Assembly: GCA_052169645.1 (NCBI GenBank)
Contig: JBQNCA010000003.1
Span: 1 to 64,000 of the forward strand
Direction: 5' to 3'
Source of the DNA: JAIKWW01 sp052169645
Lineage (GTDB): Bacteria > Bacillota > Clostridia > Peptostreptococcales > Anaerovoracaceae
Length of the DNA: 64,000 nt
The position numbers and the translations under genes are program-made. The notes below the pieces were generated by a model. The model ran no database searches and was not told the origin of the DNA. It worked only from the letters and a program-made list of their open reading frames with translations. Within the stretch, counting starts at the first letter, position 1, and each line of letters opens with the position of its first letter. Of the stretch, positions 15,539 to 24,464 are shown piece after piece.

Positions 15539-15993
15539 TCGGGAGATGAATTGATGCTCCTTTTCGTATGAAAGAAATTCTGCTGAAAATTATTTCGGAA
15601 AAAGTTTTAAGGTCTAAAACGGCAGATTATATTTTAATTTTTATAAGAACTATTCACATTTGATTTAAAAAAATTAGAAATACCTTAGAAAATAAAATAT
15701 ATTGTCGATATTAAGATAGTGAATACGAGATGTTGATTTTTAAAATTTCGAATTAAGTACAATACCGGATTACAAATTTCATGTGAAAAATATGAAATTT
15801 TGCAGATGTAAGAAATTTTCCTGAAGGGGTATAGTTTTAGCAGGAAAATTTCAAAGGTTGTACTATGTTGCATTCATCTTTGTGTTTCAATTAAAGTTCT
15901 ATCATATTTATATTATCATTTATAACAATTTGTGATTATAAGATTTTTCCGAAAGTGGGATTTTTAGTAAAAGCGAACGAGGAGAAGAGGGAA
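15539..15993. other. AT-rich intergenic region
   Basis: About 450 bases with no supportable gene. I see no strong terminator after the Rrf2 gene; several AT-rich stretches could hold the promoter of the chemoreceptor gene. Confidence 0.5.
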
Positions 15994-18009
15994 ATGGTTA
16001 TTATTAAAAATTTTAAATTATTTCAATCGAAAAAGCTGTCTACTAAGATTGCTTTATTGCTGATAGGCATATTGCTGGGATTGAATGTTCTTTCAACCTT
16101 GAGCATATTGCTTGTAGTCAATTTCAATATGAATTCCAAAGAAAATGCATTTTTGGGTCAAACACTGACAAATGCGGATAATCAGGTAGAAGATTTTATT
16201 GATAAGTATATTACACTTACAGAAATGCTGGTCAATGACAATGCAATTATAAGCGTGGCAAGCTACGGGAGTGAAACTTCACCTATTTCCGACAGCGAGA
16301 ATTTTGCGGAAAGTCTTGCTATACTTCAAAATACGGAAAACAGGTATCCTGATATTTTAGGGATATCCTTCGGAAGTACAAAGGAAAATTTCTCATATAC
16401 GAGTAAAGGCCAAAAATCTAAAAGCCCTATGAGCGAACGCCCGTATTACACTACAGTTACAGAGGACAGAACATATGTAACACAGCCGTATATTGATCAA
16501 TTTACAAATAAATTGTGTATTTCCGTCGGAATGACTATAAAGCAAAACAATAAAACTGTCGGGGCAATATGCGTCGACCTGGATCTCTCCTATGTGTCAA
16601 AGGCATTGGCAGAACTGAACTTCGGTCGTGAAGGCAAAGTTATTCTATTGGGTAAGGACAATACTGTTATCGGATATGAAAATGCTGAATTGGTAGGAAA
16701 AAATTTTACCGAACTTGCAACAGGTAAAAATCTTTTAAAGGAATTGGATAAGCCTACGGGTAAAATTGTTAAGTATAAATTAAATGGACTTTCCAAGCGT
16801 GCGATGATTATGAGCATGCCGGAATATGATTGGAAGCTTGTAGTAGGGATGTCAGCTCGTGAATATAATGAGAAAACTGTTCAAACTGCAATTATTCTTA
16901 TAGCAATTCTGCTTTTGACCACAGTTATAGTTGCAATCGTATTATGGAAAACCATAGATAAGAGATTGCGCCCTATGGCACAACTTAATTTTGCAGCAAA
17001 TGCATTACTGCAAGGCAACTTTGACTCTCAAATCACATATGAATCGGATGATGAAATCGGACAAGCTTGTAAAGATATGAGCATTGCATTTGAATCTCTT
17101 CAAAGAATTATTAAAGAGATATCCGCTTGGATGGTTGCGCTTGAGAACAGAGATTTAACCATGCTGCCGACAATGGAATTTCATGGGGAATTTGAAACTA
17201 TCGAAAAATCATACACTCAATCAATTCGTACGCTAAATGAAGGTTTTAATGAAATCAAGGCTTCAGCGGAACAGATTAATATAGGAGCTGATCATGTTTC
17301 AGACGGAGCACAGACTCTTTCACAGGGAGCGACGGAACAAGCAGCTTCAATTCAGGAATTAACGGCGACTATATCTGATATTGCGGAAAAAATTAAGTTT
17401 AATGCAGGTAATGCCCTTACAGCGAATGAGTTGAATTCAAAGGTCAGCTCGGAAATTTATGAGAGCAGTCGACTTATGGATGATCTTATGGAAGCGATGC
17501 GTAGAATTACAACTGCTTCCAATGAAATTAACAACATTATAAAAGCGATTGAAGATATAGCATTCCAGACAAATATCCTGGCTTTAAATGCAGCAGTAGA
17601 GGCGGCTCGTGCAGGAGAAGCGGGACGAGGCTTTGCCGTTGTTGCGGATGAGGTGCGCAATCTTGCAGCCAAATCGGCAGAGGCGGCTCAAAGCACCACG
17701 GTTCTGATAGAAAATGCGATTGCTGCTGTGGAAGACGGTACGAAGATTGCTGAAGATACGGAAAAAGCCTTGGAGCATTTGGTAGAAGATTCAAAAATTG
17801 TAACCGATAAAATTCAAGAAATAGCAGTTTCTTCAGAAGAACAGTCAAATTCCGTAGAGCAAATCAATATCGGTGCGGAGCAGATTGCATCTGTAGTGCA
17901 GACCAATTCCGCTACGAGTGAAGAAAGTGCGGCTGCCAGTGAAGAATTGGCAGGGCAGGCTAACATATTGGATTCGTTGATTAATCAGTACAAGCTTATG
18001 AATGAATGA
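15994..18009 (+). CDS. Methyl-accepting chemotaxis protein
   Basis: 671 residues: cytoplasmic start, membrane helix (about 15-40), a large extracellular dCache-type sensor (about 45-285; MSERPYYTTVTEDRTYVTQPY, ICVDLDLSYVSKALAEL), second membrane helix (about 290-315), HAMP domain, then the signalling domain with the hairpin tip EDIAFQTNILALNAAVEAAR and flanking methylation helices. I chose ATG 15994 after GAGGAGAAGAGGG; a GTG at 15955 lacks a site. The YRP...Y pattern resembles amino-acid or amine-sensing dCache domains, but this is not decisive. It is a lone gene with its own terminator. Confidence 0.9.
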   Translation: MVIIKNFKLFQSKKLSTKIALLLIGILLGLNVLSTLSILLVVNFNMNSKENAFLGQTLTNADNQVEDFIDKYITLTEMLVNDNAIISVASYGSETSPISDSENFAESLAILQNTENRYPDILGISFGSTKENFSYTSKGQKSKSPMSERPYYTTVTEDRTYVTQPYIDQFTNKLCISVGMTIKQNNKTVGAICVDLDLSYVSKALAELNFGREGKVILLGKDNTVIGYENAELVGKNFTELATGKNLLKELDKPTGKIVKYKLNGLSKRAMIMSMPEYDWKLVVGMSAREYNEKTVQTAIILIAILLLTTVIVAIVLWKTIDKRLRPMAQLNFAANALLQGNFDSQITYESDDEIGQACKDMSIAFESLQRIIKEISAWMVALENRDLTMLPTMEFHGEFETIEKSYTQSIRTLNEGFNEIKASAEQINIGADHVSDGAQTLSQGATEQAASIQELTATISDIAEKIKFNAGNALTANELNSKVSSEIYESSRLMDDLMEAMRRITTASNEINNIIKAIEDIAFQTNILALNAAVEAARAGEAGRGFAVVADEVRNLAAKSAEAAQSTTVLIENAIAAVEDGTKIAEDTEKALEHLVEDSKIVTDKIQEIAVSSEEQSNSVEQINIGAEQIASVVQTNSATSEESAAASEELAGQANILDSLINQYKLMNE

Positions 18010-18090
18010 ACATCTTTGACGAAAAAGCTTGGACAAAGAAGGCGGATATTAAAATTTTATAATCGGTGCGCGGTATTCGCTACCGTAAAA

Positions 18091-18135
18091 GTGCAGCAGA
18101 TAGAGAAAATTCTCTACTTGCTGCACTTATTTTTA
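18091..18135 (+). terminator. Terminator of the chemoreceptor gene
   Basis: GTGCAGCA and TAGAGAA pair with TTCTCTA and TGCTGCAC (18091-18126), followed by TTATTTTT. Confidence 0.85.
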
Positions 18136-18140
18136 TGTTG

Positions 18141-18169
18141 TTTACAAATGTTATATAGTGTTATATACT
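18141..18169 (+). promoter_or_regulatory. Promoter of the GntR-ABC operon with overlapping repeats
   Basis: TTTACA (18141-18146), 17-base spacer, TATACT (18164-18169). The spacer and -10 region hold the repeated TGTTATATA motif (TGTTATATAGTGTTATATACTGTTATA), a likely operator for the GntR protein encoded next. Confidence 0.78.
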
Positions 18170-18228
18170 GTTATAAAGGTGATGTTATGAATATTATTAA
18201 TGAAGATAGTTATTACAAAGGTAAGGCA

Positions 18229-18612
18229 ATGAAAATAATCATTACAAATGGCAGCAGCATCCCCATATATGAGCAAATCATGGAGGCTGTAAAGGAGAAT
18301 ATCCGCAACGGCACTTTATCCGAGGATGAAAAGCTGCCGTCGGTAAGGGAACTTTCAAAAGAGCTTAAAATCAGCATACTGACAGTAAAGAAGGCATACG
18401 ATGAACTTGAAAATGCCGGTTTCATAGTAGTCAGGCAGGGACTTGGAAGTTTTGTCGCTCCTCACGGCAGTGAGCTTGACAGAGAGGAACTTCAAAAGGA
18501 GCTGGAAAGGCATCTGGGTGAAGCCTGCAGGATAGCTAAAAGATTGGAAATTGCGATGCCGGAATTTATGGAGCTTACGGAATTTATTTTTGGAGATAAG
18601 GGTTATGAATAA
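18229..18612 (+). CDS. GntR-family (YtrA-type) regulator
   Basis: About 127 residues: a winged helix (about 8-75; IYEQIMEAVKENIRNG, LPSVRELSKELKISILTVKKAYDELENAGF) and the short C-terminal helix pair of the YtrA subfamily, whose members repress neighbouring ABC transporter operons. I chose ATG 18229, which gives the family's usual start just before the first helix; ATG 18187 with GGTGATGTT before it is an alternative adding 14 residues. The gene overlaps the ATPase gene by 8 bases. Confidence 0.88.
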   Translation: MKIIITNGSSIPIYEQIMEAVKENIRNGTLSEDEKLPSVRELSKELKISILTVKKAYDELENAGFIVVRQGLGSFVAPHGSELDREELQKELERHLGEACRIAKRLEIAMPEFMELTEFIFGDKGYE

Positions 18613-19447
18613 TATATTGCAGGTATCAAATATTTCAAAAAGGTATGAATCTTTTTCGATAGAAAGCTTGTCGTTCGAAATACCCAAGGGATACATAACC
18701 GGATTTATTGGAGCGAACGGCGCAGGGAAAACGACGATTATAAAAGCCGTTTTATCGTTGATTAAAGTGGATTCGGGAGAAATATTTTACGACGGTAAAA
18801 GTATCGAGGATATTTCCTATATTCAAAATATAGGAGTTATCATGGACGAACCGTTTCTTTCAAAGGATTGGAACATAGTAATGACGGAAAAAGCTATGTC
18901 GGCAGCTTACGACAGGTGGGAAAGTGAAAAATTTTTTCATTATATTGATGATTTCAATATAGATCGCCGCCTTTGTGTGAAAGAACTTTCGAGAGGAATG
19001 AAAATAAAACTGATGCTGTCGATTGCGCTTTCACATAATGCGGAAACGCTTATACTCGATGAGCCTACGAGCGGACTCGATCCGGGAATGAGGGATGAGC
19101 TTACTGATATTTTGAAGGATTTTGTAAGAGATGAAGATCATACAGTGCTTTTTTCTACACATATCACACAGGATTTGGAAGCTATAGCCGATTATATCAT
19201 TTTTGTAATGGACGGCAAGCTCGTGACATCATCTGCAAAGGATGAATTTATGGATAAGTACAGGCTGATTAAGGGTGCGACGGAGGATTTCAGCGATATC
19301 AAGTCGGAATATATTATCGGCAGCAAGTCAAGCTCGGTAGGGTTTGAAGCCTTAATTTTAAGTGATGATTTGAAAAATATTTCAGGGAATTTTGAAATTG
19401 AAATCCCAAGCATAGATAAGATTATGATTTATCATGGAAGGAGCTGA
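18605..19447 (+). CDS. ABC transporter ATPase (YtrB-like)
   Basis: 280 residues. Walker A GANGAGKTT (about 38-46), signature region in degenerate form (LSRGMKIKLMLSIAL), Walker B LILDEPTSGLDP, switch His in LFSTHITQDLEA, and a C-terminal extension of about 60 residues. This is the export-type ATPase usually paired with YtrA regulators. It overlaps the GntR gene and is followed after 4 bases by the permease gene. The substrate is unknown; in Bacillus such systems respond to cell-wall antibiotics. Confidence 0.88.
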   Translation: MNNILQVSNISKRYESFSIESLSFEIPKGYITGFIGANGAGKTTIIKAVLSLIKVDSGEIFYDGKSIEDISYIQNIGVIMDEPFLSKDWNIVMTEKAMSAAYDRWESEKFFHYIDDFNIDRRLCVKELSRGMKIKLMLSIALSHNAETLILDEPTSGLDPGMRDELTDILKDFVRDEDHTVLFSTHITQDLEAIADYIIFVMDGKLVTSSAKDEFMDKYRLIKGATEDFSDIKSEYIIGSKSSSVGFEALILSDDLKNISGNFEIEIPSIDKIMIYHGRS

Positions 19448-19451
19448 GCCG

Positions 19452-20111
19452 ATGAAAGATATAAAAAAGATAATCGAATTGGATTTTTTATCAATAATGC
19501 CCTATTTCACGATAAAAAATTTATTTATATACCTTTGTTTCGGAATATTCTACAGCTATATAAGTAAAACTGCTGTTGTAGTGTTCGGCATAGGATTGCT
19601 TATGTCGGTTGTTTTTTCGACATATCCTTTCATGGTAGGCGAGGTTTCCGGAATCGATGCCCTGTACAGTTTGTGCGGCATTTCAAGAAAGAAAGTGGTA
19701 TCAGGTAGGTATATGACTGCATTTTTGCTTTCAGTAATTAATACTTTGCTGTGCAGTGTTTTTGCATATATTATGAGCGTTGTATTTAAGCTTGAGTTTA
19801 ATATCGGTATATTTTCAGTGACGGCGGTATACTCCGCAATACTTATGATGCTTATGATAATGATACAGTACCCTGTTTATTTTAAGCTCGGTCATACGAA
19901 AGGTAGGATATCGGCAGCAATTTTAATGATACTGTTTTTTATAGTAATAGCTACTGCAGTATCCTTTTCGGATAATATAACAGATATATTTGTCAAAAAT
20001 CCGGACTTGGGAATCCGAGTGATTATCCCGACAACAATAGCTATAGTCACAATATCATATATCGTTTCTAAGCGATTGTCGATACGCTTTTATGAAAAGA
20101 GAGATTTCTGA
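19452..20111 (+). CDS. ABC-2 type membrane permease
   Basis: 219 residues with about six hydrophobic helices and a charged N-terminus (MKDIKKIIELDFLSIMPYF). It resembles the ABC_2 permease group partnering YtrB-like ATPases (the GEVSGIDALYSLCGISRKKVVSGRY loop between helices two and three is typical). I chose ATG 19452, eight bases after GGAAGGAG, over ATG 19434. Its stop shares a base with the start of the GH114 lipoprotein gene. Confidence 0.82.
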   Translation: MKDIKKIIELDFLSIMPYFTIKNLFIYLCFGIFYSYISKTAVVVFGIGLLMSVVFSTYPFMVGEVSGIDALYSLCGISRKKVVSGRYMTAFLLSVINTLLCSVFAYIMSVVFKLEFNIGIFSVTAVYSAILMMLMIMIQYPVYFKLGHTKGRISAAILMILFFIVIATAVSFSDNITDIFVKNPDLGIRVIIPTTIAIVTISYIVSKRLSIRFYEKRDF

Positions 20112-20944
20112 TGAAAAAATATTCGAGGCTCAGATTCCTTGCTGTGATGCTCACACTGCTTATGATTATAACCGGCTGTGCCGACGAAAAATCGGAGCTG
20201 CAAAAAAAGCCTTTGGGTATTTTCATAGGCTGTGATTTTGAAAACATACCTGAGGATATAGCCACGTACGAAACTGTTATCTTGGATGCTCAATATTTTT
20301 CAGCCGATAATATTTCGGAGCTTAAGGAACAGGGATGCCGGATTTATTCATATCTTAATGTCGGTTCTATAGAAAATTACAGAGACTATTATGACAGATT
20401 CAAGAAGAGTCGACTCGCAGAATATGAAAATTGGGAGGATGAATATTGGATAGATATGTCCGATACCGAATGGCAGGATTATGTATCGGGAACGATTGCG
20501 GCGAAGCTTATTGACAAAGGAATAGACGGTTTTTTTATAGATAATGCGGATGTGTACTATATGTATAAAAGTGATGCTGTCTATGAGGGTTTGAATAATG
20601 TTATGAAAAAACTCGGCGAATCAAAGCTGCCCATAACTATTAACGGTGGAGACGAATATGTTAAAAGACTTATTGACGACGGAAAAGCTCAGCTGATAAA
20701 CGGTGTAAATCAGGAATGTGTATTTTCAAGCATAGAGGATTATGATGAAAATCTGTTTTCCCGCAATGACAACGATACGACTGCATATTATACGGAATAT
20801 TTGAAAATTTGTAAAAGTGCGGGGCTGGATGTGAGCCTGACAGAATACACAAGAGATGACGGACTTGCAGCGGAAATCAGGGAATATTGCGATAAGCACG
20901 GCTATATATATTATATTTCGAATTCGGTTGAATTGGACGGATAA
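20111..20944 (+). CDS. GH114-type (endo-alpha-1,4-polygalactosaminidase-like) lipoprotein
   Basis: 277 residues with a lipoprotein signal (lipobox ITGC, Cys at about 22) and a TIM-barrel of the GH114/DUF297 type: YETVILDAQYFSADNI, CRIYSYLNVGSIENYRDYY, EDEYWIDMSDTEWQDY, GIDGFFIDNADVYY with the presumed catalytic acids, and an end strand GYIYYISNSVEL. Family members cut alpha-1,4-galactosaminide polymers such as Pel-like exopolysaccharide. It is translationally coupled to the ABC permease (TGATG), so a link between envelope polymer and this transporter is inferred. A terminator follows. Confidence 0.85.
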   Translation: MKKYSRLRFLAVMLTLLMIITGCADEKSELQKKPLGIFIGCDFENIPEDIATYETVILDAQYFSADNISELKEQGCRIYSYLNVGSIENYRDYYDRFKKSRLAEYENWEDEYWIDMSDTEWQDYVSGTIAAKLIDKGIDGFFIDNADVYYMYKSDAVYEGLNNVMKKLGESKLPITINGGDEYVKRLIDDGKAQLINGVNQECVFSSIEDYDENLFSRNDNDTTAYYTEYLKICKSAGLDVSLTEYTRDDGLAAEIREYCDKHGYIYYISNSVELDG

Positions 20945-20967
20945 AGTCAAGGGAAAATCGTCGAAAG

Positions 20968-21009
20968 CTGTTGCAAAATGATTAAAATTCATTCTGTGGC
21001 AGTTTTTTT
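20968..21009 (+). terminator. Terminator after the GH114 gene
   Basis: An imperfect stem (CTGTTGCAAAATGA with TCATTCTGTGGCAG, with G-U pairs) is followed by seven T. Confidence 0.65.
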
Positions 21010-21083
21010 CTTGTTCTTTCCGCATCTTATGTTCAGCTTAATGCAAATTAAATCTCTTAATATTAATTAAGCTTCTTCAAATA

Positions 21084-21127
21084 TTGACATCGGGAAAGCA
21101 AGTGATATAATATGAAAATGGTTTTCA
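21084..21127 (+). promoter_or_regulatory. zur promoter with perfect Fur/Zur box
   Basis: TTGACA (21084-21089), 16-base spacer, TATAAT (21106-21111). Immediately after, TGAAAA-TGG-TTTTCA (21113-21127) is a perfect palindrome of the Fur/Zur kind that would block transcription start. The regulator gene starts 17 bases later, so autoregulation is expected. Confidence 0.85.
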
Positions 21128-21144
21128 AATTGTGAGGTGAAATA

Positions 21145-21579
21145 ATGAGAATAAAAGCACAATATAAAACTCGCCAGAGGGAAGAGCTTTTGGCATTTCT
21201 TCAGGCTACACCCGGCAGGCATCTTACTGCGGCGGATATAGTCAATCATTTTAAAGAATCGGGGATTCCTATAGGAACTACTACTATTTACCGTCAAATG
21301 GAAAAGCTCGTGGATGAAGGTATTGTTCATAAATACATAATAGACGGAAACAGCCCCGCATGCTTCGAGTATACGGGTAACGGGCAGCGTAGCGGGGAAG
21401 ATAGGCATTTTCATTGCAAATGTGAGCGCTGCGGAGATCTTATTCATCTTAAATGTAATGAGCTTTCCGCTGTAACCGGTCATCTCAGAGAACATCACAG
21501 CTTTGCCGTAGATCCTGTCAGAACGGTATTTTACGGATTGTGTGAAAATTGCATGGAATATGAAGATGCCCAAAGATAA
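21145..21579 (+). CDS. zur: Fur-family regulator, probably Zur
   Basis: 144 residues with the Fur winged helix (about 1-80; LLAFLQATPGRHLTAADIV, TTIYRQMEKLVDEGIVHKY) and the metal domain with HFHCKCERCGDLIHLKC and C-terminal CENC, the two CxxC pairs of the structural zinc site. Placement directly before a high-affinity zinc uptake operon points to Zur rather than Fur or PerR. The symbol is inferred from context. Confidence 0.87.
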   Translation: MRIKAQYKTRQREELLAFLQATPGRHLTAADIVNHFKESGIPIGTTTIYRQMEKLVDEGIVHKYIIDGNSPACFEYTGNGQRSGEDRHFHCKCERCGDLIHLKCNELSAVTGHLREHHSFAVDPVRTVFYGLCENCMEYEDAQR

Positions 21580-21662
21580 AATCGTAGTTATGCTTTAAGG
21601 GGGGATTGATATATCATATTAAATTCAATTCTGATTGTTCAGAAATACTCCTATGCCGAGAA

Positions 21663-21694
21663 AAATGAGATTCCCCTCTCATTTATTTTTAATT
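21663..21694 (+). terminator. Terminator after zur
   Basis: AAATGAGA pairs with TCTCATTT around TTCCCC (21663-21684), followed by ATTTTTAATT. Confidence 0.7.
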
Positions 21695-21720
21695 GACGGA
21701 AATTTTAAGTTTTATATAAA
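21693..21720 (+). promoter_or_regulatory. Promoter of the zinc-uptake operon
   Basis: TTGACG (21693-21698), 16-base spacer, TATAAA (21715-21720). Just downstream TATGAAAACCGTG resembles half of the Zur box at 21113. The remaining leader to 21834 is extremely AT-rich. Confidence 0.65.
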
Positions 21721-21834
21721 AGCAATATGAAAACCGTGTATATATCAGCCTATAAGAGCTGCTATATTTTATAAATTATATTTAGCTATATAAAAATATA
21801 TTTAAAAATTTATATTTTTAACGGAGGATCGAAA

Positions 21835-22881
21835 ATGAAAAAGTTTTTATCTTTAATGCTTGCTGTTGTATTTATTACAGTATCCCTTACTGCCTGCGGG
21901 GCACAGAAGCCTGCGGATACAAAAGCCGATAATGATAAAATGAAAATAGTTACCACCATTTTTCCTGAATATGACTGGGTGAATGAAATATTGGGAGATA
22001 AAGCTTCGGATGCGGAAGTTACCATGCTTCTCGACAATGGAGCGGATCTTCACAGCTATCAGCCAAATGCTGAAGATATATCCAAGATTGCAGCCTGCGA
22101 TCTTTTCATTTATGTAGGTGGGGAATCCGATGAATGGGTTGAGGATGCTTTGAAGGAAGCGACCAATAAAGATATGAAGGTAATCAATTTACTTGATGTT
22201 CTGGGCGATAAGGTCAAGGATGAAGAAGTAAAGGAAGGCATGGAAGCTGAGCATGAAGAAGGCGAAGCTGACGATCACGATGATGATATTATTCCTTATG
22301 AAGCTGACAATCACGATGAACATCACCATGATTCGGAAGAACCGGAAGCTGACGAGCATGTATGGCTTTCGCTCAAGAATGCTGCCGTGCTTTGCGATGC
22401 CATAGCAACTGCCGTTTCAGAAATTGATTCTGAAAATGCAGCTATATATGCTGAAAATGTAAAGGCTTACAAAGAAAAGCTTTCAGCTCTCGATGCTGAA
22501 TATGAAGCTGCCGTTGAACATGCCGGAACCAAAACTCTGTTGTTCGGAGACAGATTCCCGTTCCGCTATATGGTTGATGATTACGGTTTGGACTATTATG
22601 CTGCATTTGTAGGTTGTTCAGCTGAAACCGAAGCTTCTTTCGAAACTATAAAATTCCTCGCAAATAAGGTTGATGAACTCAAATTAAAGTTTATAATGAC
22701 TATAGACGGTTCGGATCATAAGATTGCAGAAACTATAATTCAGAACACAAAGGATAAGAATCAGACTATTTTGACAATCGATTCAATGCAGTCAAAAAAT
22801 GCAGATGATGTCAAGAACGGAGCAACTTATCTGGATATAATGACCGATAATCTTGAAGTATTGAAAACCGCACTGAAATAA
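21835..22881 (+). CDS. znuA: Zinc ABC transporter substrate-binding lipoprotein
   Basis: 348 residues: lipoprotein signal (SLTACGA), then a cluster A-I metal-binding fold. Likely ligands are His in NGADLHSYQPNAEDI and His in ADEHVWLSLKNAA; the usual third His position reads GDRFPFRYMV, a variant with Arg, and a downstream acidic residue completes the site. Between them is a His/Asp/Glu-rich loop (about 140-180, with HDDD, HDEHHHDSEE) characteristic of zinc-specific ZnuA/AdcA proteins. Overall role: capture of zinc outside the membrane for ZnuBC. Followed after 21 bases by the ATPase gene. Confidence 0.9.
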   Translation: MKKFLSLMLAVVFITVSLTACGAQKPADTKADNDKMKIVTTIFPEYDWVNEILGDKASDAEVTMLLDNGADLHSYQPNAEDISKIAACDLFIYVGGESDEWVEDALKEATNKDMKVINLLDVLGDKVKDEEVKEGMEAEHEEGEADDHDDDIIPYEADNHDEHHHDSEEPEADEHVWLSLKNAAVLCDAIATAVSEIDSENAAIYAENVKAYKEKLSALDAEYEAAVEHAGTKTLLFGDRFPFRYMVDDYGLDYYAAFVGCSAETEASFETIKFLANKVDELKLKFIMTIDGSDHKIAETIIQNTKDKNQTILTIDSMQSKNADDVKNGATYLDIMTDNLEVLKTALK

Positions 22882-22902
22882 GCGGTTACAGGAGACGTTT
22901 GC

Positions 22903-23607
22903 ATGGCGCAGATCAGCTGTAAGGCTTTAGCTATAGGCTATGATTCAAAAATTGTTGTCGAGGATTTGAATTTTGAAGTAAATACGGGAGATTATCTCTG
23001 TATAGTGGGCGAAAACGGTGCAGGTAAATCGACCTTGATGAAAACACTGTTGAATCTTCAAAAGCCTATAAGAGGAACGATAACAACAGGCGACGGTCTC
23101 AAGGTCGGACAGATAGGTTATCTGTCCCAGCAGACTGCGATACAGAAGGATTTTCCGGCATCCGTGAGAGAAATAGTTCTCTCCGGATGCCAGGTTAAAT
23201 GCGGCATACGTCCTTTTTACAATTCTGCCGAAAAAAAGCTTGCAGAAGAAAATATGGATAAAATGGGAGTGCTGTCCATGGCAAAGCGCAGCTACAGAGA
23301 GCTTTCGGGGGGACAACAGCAGAGAGTTCTGCTTGCCCGAGCTTTGTGTGCAGCCGGAAAGGTACTTCTTTTGGATGAACCCGTTTCGGGTCTTGATCCC
23401 AAGGTTACTGCCGACATGTACAATCTGATTGGAGCTTTGAATAGTGAAGGAGTAACCATTATAATGATTTCTCACGATATAAATGCAGCAATAAAATATG
23501 CCGATCATATTCTGCATATAGGAAAACCTCTGTTTTTCGGAACTACGGCAGAATATCTCGAAAGTAGAATTTACAAAGGATTTATTGAACGAGAGGATGA
23601 AAGATAA
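22903..23607 (+). CDS. znuC: Zinc ABC transporter ATPase
   Basis: 234 residues with Walker A GENGAGKST, Q-loop IGYLSQQ, signature LSGGQQQRVLLARAL, Walker B VLLLDEPVSGLDP and switch His MISHDINAA, matching the ZnuC/MntB group. It sits between the receptor and permease genes with short spacing and drives zinc import. Confidence 0.9.
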   Translation: MAQISCKALAIGYDSKIVVEDLNFEVNTGDYLCIVGENGAGKSTLMKTLLNLQKPIRGTITTGDGLKVGQIGYLSQQTAIQKDFPASVREIVLSGCQVKCGIRPFYNSAEKKLAEENMDKMGVLSMAKRSYRELSGGQQQRVLLARALCAAGKVLLLDEPVSGLDPKVTADMYNLIGALNSEGVTIIMISHDINAAIKYADHILHIGKPLFFGTTAEYLESRIYKGFIEREDER

Positions 23608-23609
23608 GA

Positions 23610-24464
23610 ATGGGCGCTGTTATTGAAAAACTGGCAATGTATCTGGAATATCCCTTTGTCAGATACGCCATTATCGTGGGAATACTGATAGCATTGTGTT
23701 CATCACTTTTAGGCGTGACTCTGGTATTGAAAAGGTTCTCATACATAGGGGACGGGCTTTCACATGTAGCTTTCGGAGCTATGGCGATTGCCGCAGTGCT
23801 CAGATTTACAAATCAGATGTTGATTATACTTCCGGTCACGATAATATCGGCGGTTCTCCTGTTGAGGACGGGCCAGAACACCAAGATAAAGGGAGATGCC
23901 GCTATAGCCATGATATCTGTCGGTTCGTTGGCATTCGGATATATGCTGATGAATATTTTCCCGACATCCTCAAATGTTTCCGGAGATGTATGCACTACTC
24001 TGTTCGGTTCCACATCTATACTGACGCTTACGCTCAATGATGTTTTACTCAGTGTTATACTGTCGATAATCGTAGTGTTGCTGTTTATCTTCTTATATCA
24101 AAAAATATTTGCGGTCACATTCGATGAAACCTTCGCAAGTGCTGTCGGAACCGATGTGGACAGATATAATTTGATAATTGCAATAATAATTGCGGTAATC
24201 ATAGTGCTTGCAATGAATCTGGTAGGCTCACTGCTGGTATCGGCATTGATTATATTTCCGGCATTGTCTGCCATGCGCCTGTTCGGAAATTTTCGGGCAG
24301 TAACTGTTTGCTCGGCTATACTTTCGGTTTTATGTGCATTTTGCGGAATGATTACATCCATATTGGCAGGAACACCGGTAGGTTCTACCATAGTAGCGGT
24401 GGATGCACTGGCGTTTCTGGGATGCATGATAATCGGAAAGCTGACGGGAGGTGTGTCAAATTGA
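23610..24464 (+). CDS. znuB: Zinc ABC transporter permease
   Basis: 284 residues, about eight membrane helices of the ABC-3 family. The conserved opening YPFVRYAIIVGILIALCSSLLG, GDGLSHVAFGAMAI with the family's SH(V/A)xFGA motif, and AMNLVGSLLVSALIIFPALSA are visible. It starts 3 bases after znuC and overlaps the TTG start of the next lipoprotein gene by 4 bases. Confidence 0.9.
   Translation: MGAVIEKLAMYLEYPFVRYAIIVGILIALCSSLLGVTLVLKRFSYIGDGLSHVAFGAMAIAAVLRFTNQMLIILPVTIISAVLLLRTGQNTKIKGDAAIAMISVGSLAFGYMLMNIFPTSSNVSGDVCTTLFGSTSILTLTLNDVLLSVILSIIVVLLFIFLYQKIFAVTFDETFASAVGTDVDRYNLIIAIIIAVIIVLAMNLVGSLLVSALIIFPALSAMRLFGNFRAVTVCSAILSVLCAFCGMITSILAGTPVGSTIVAVDALAFLGCMIIGKLTGGVSN

Noticed and set aside
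22200..22370. Low-complexity repeat within znuA as an expanded repeat or frameshift
   Set aside because: The His/Asp/Glu-rich loop is a normal feature of zinc-specific receptors and the frame continues cleanly.
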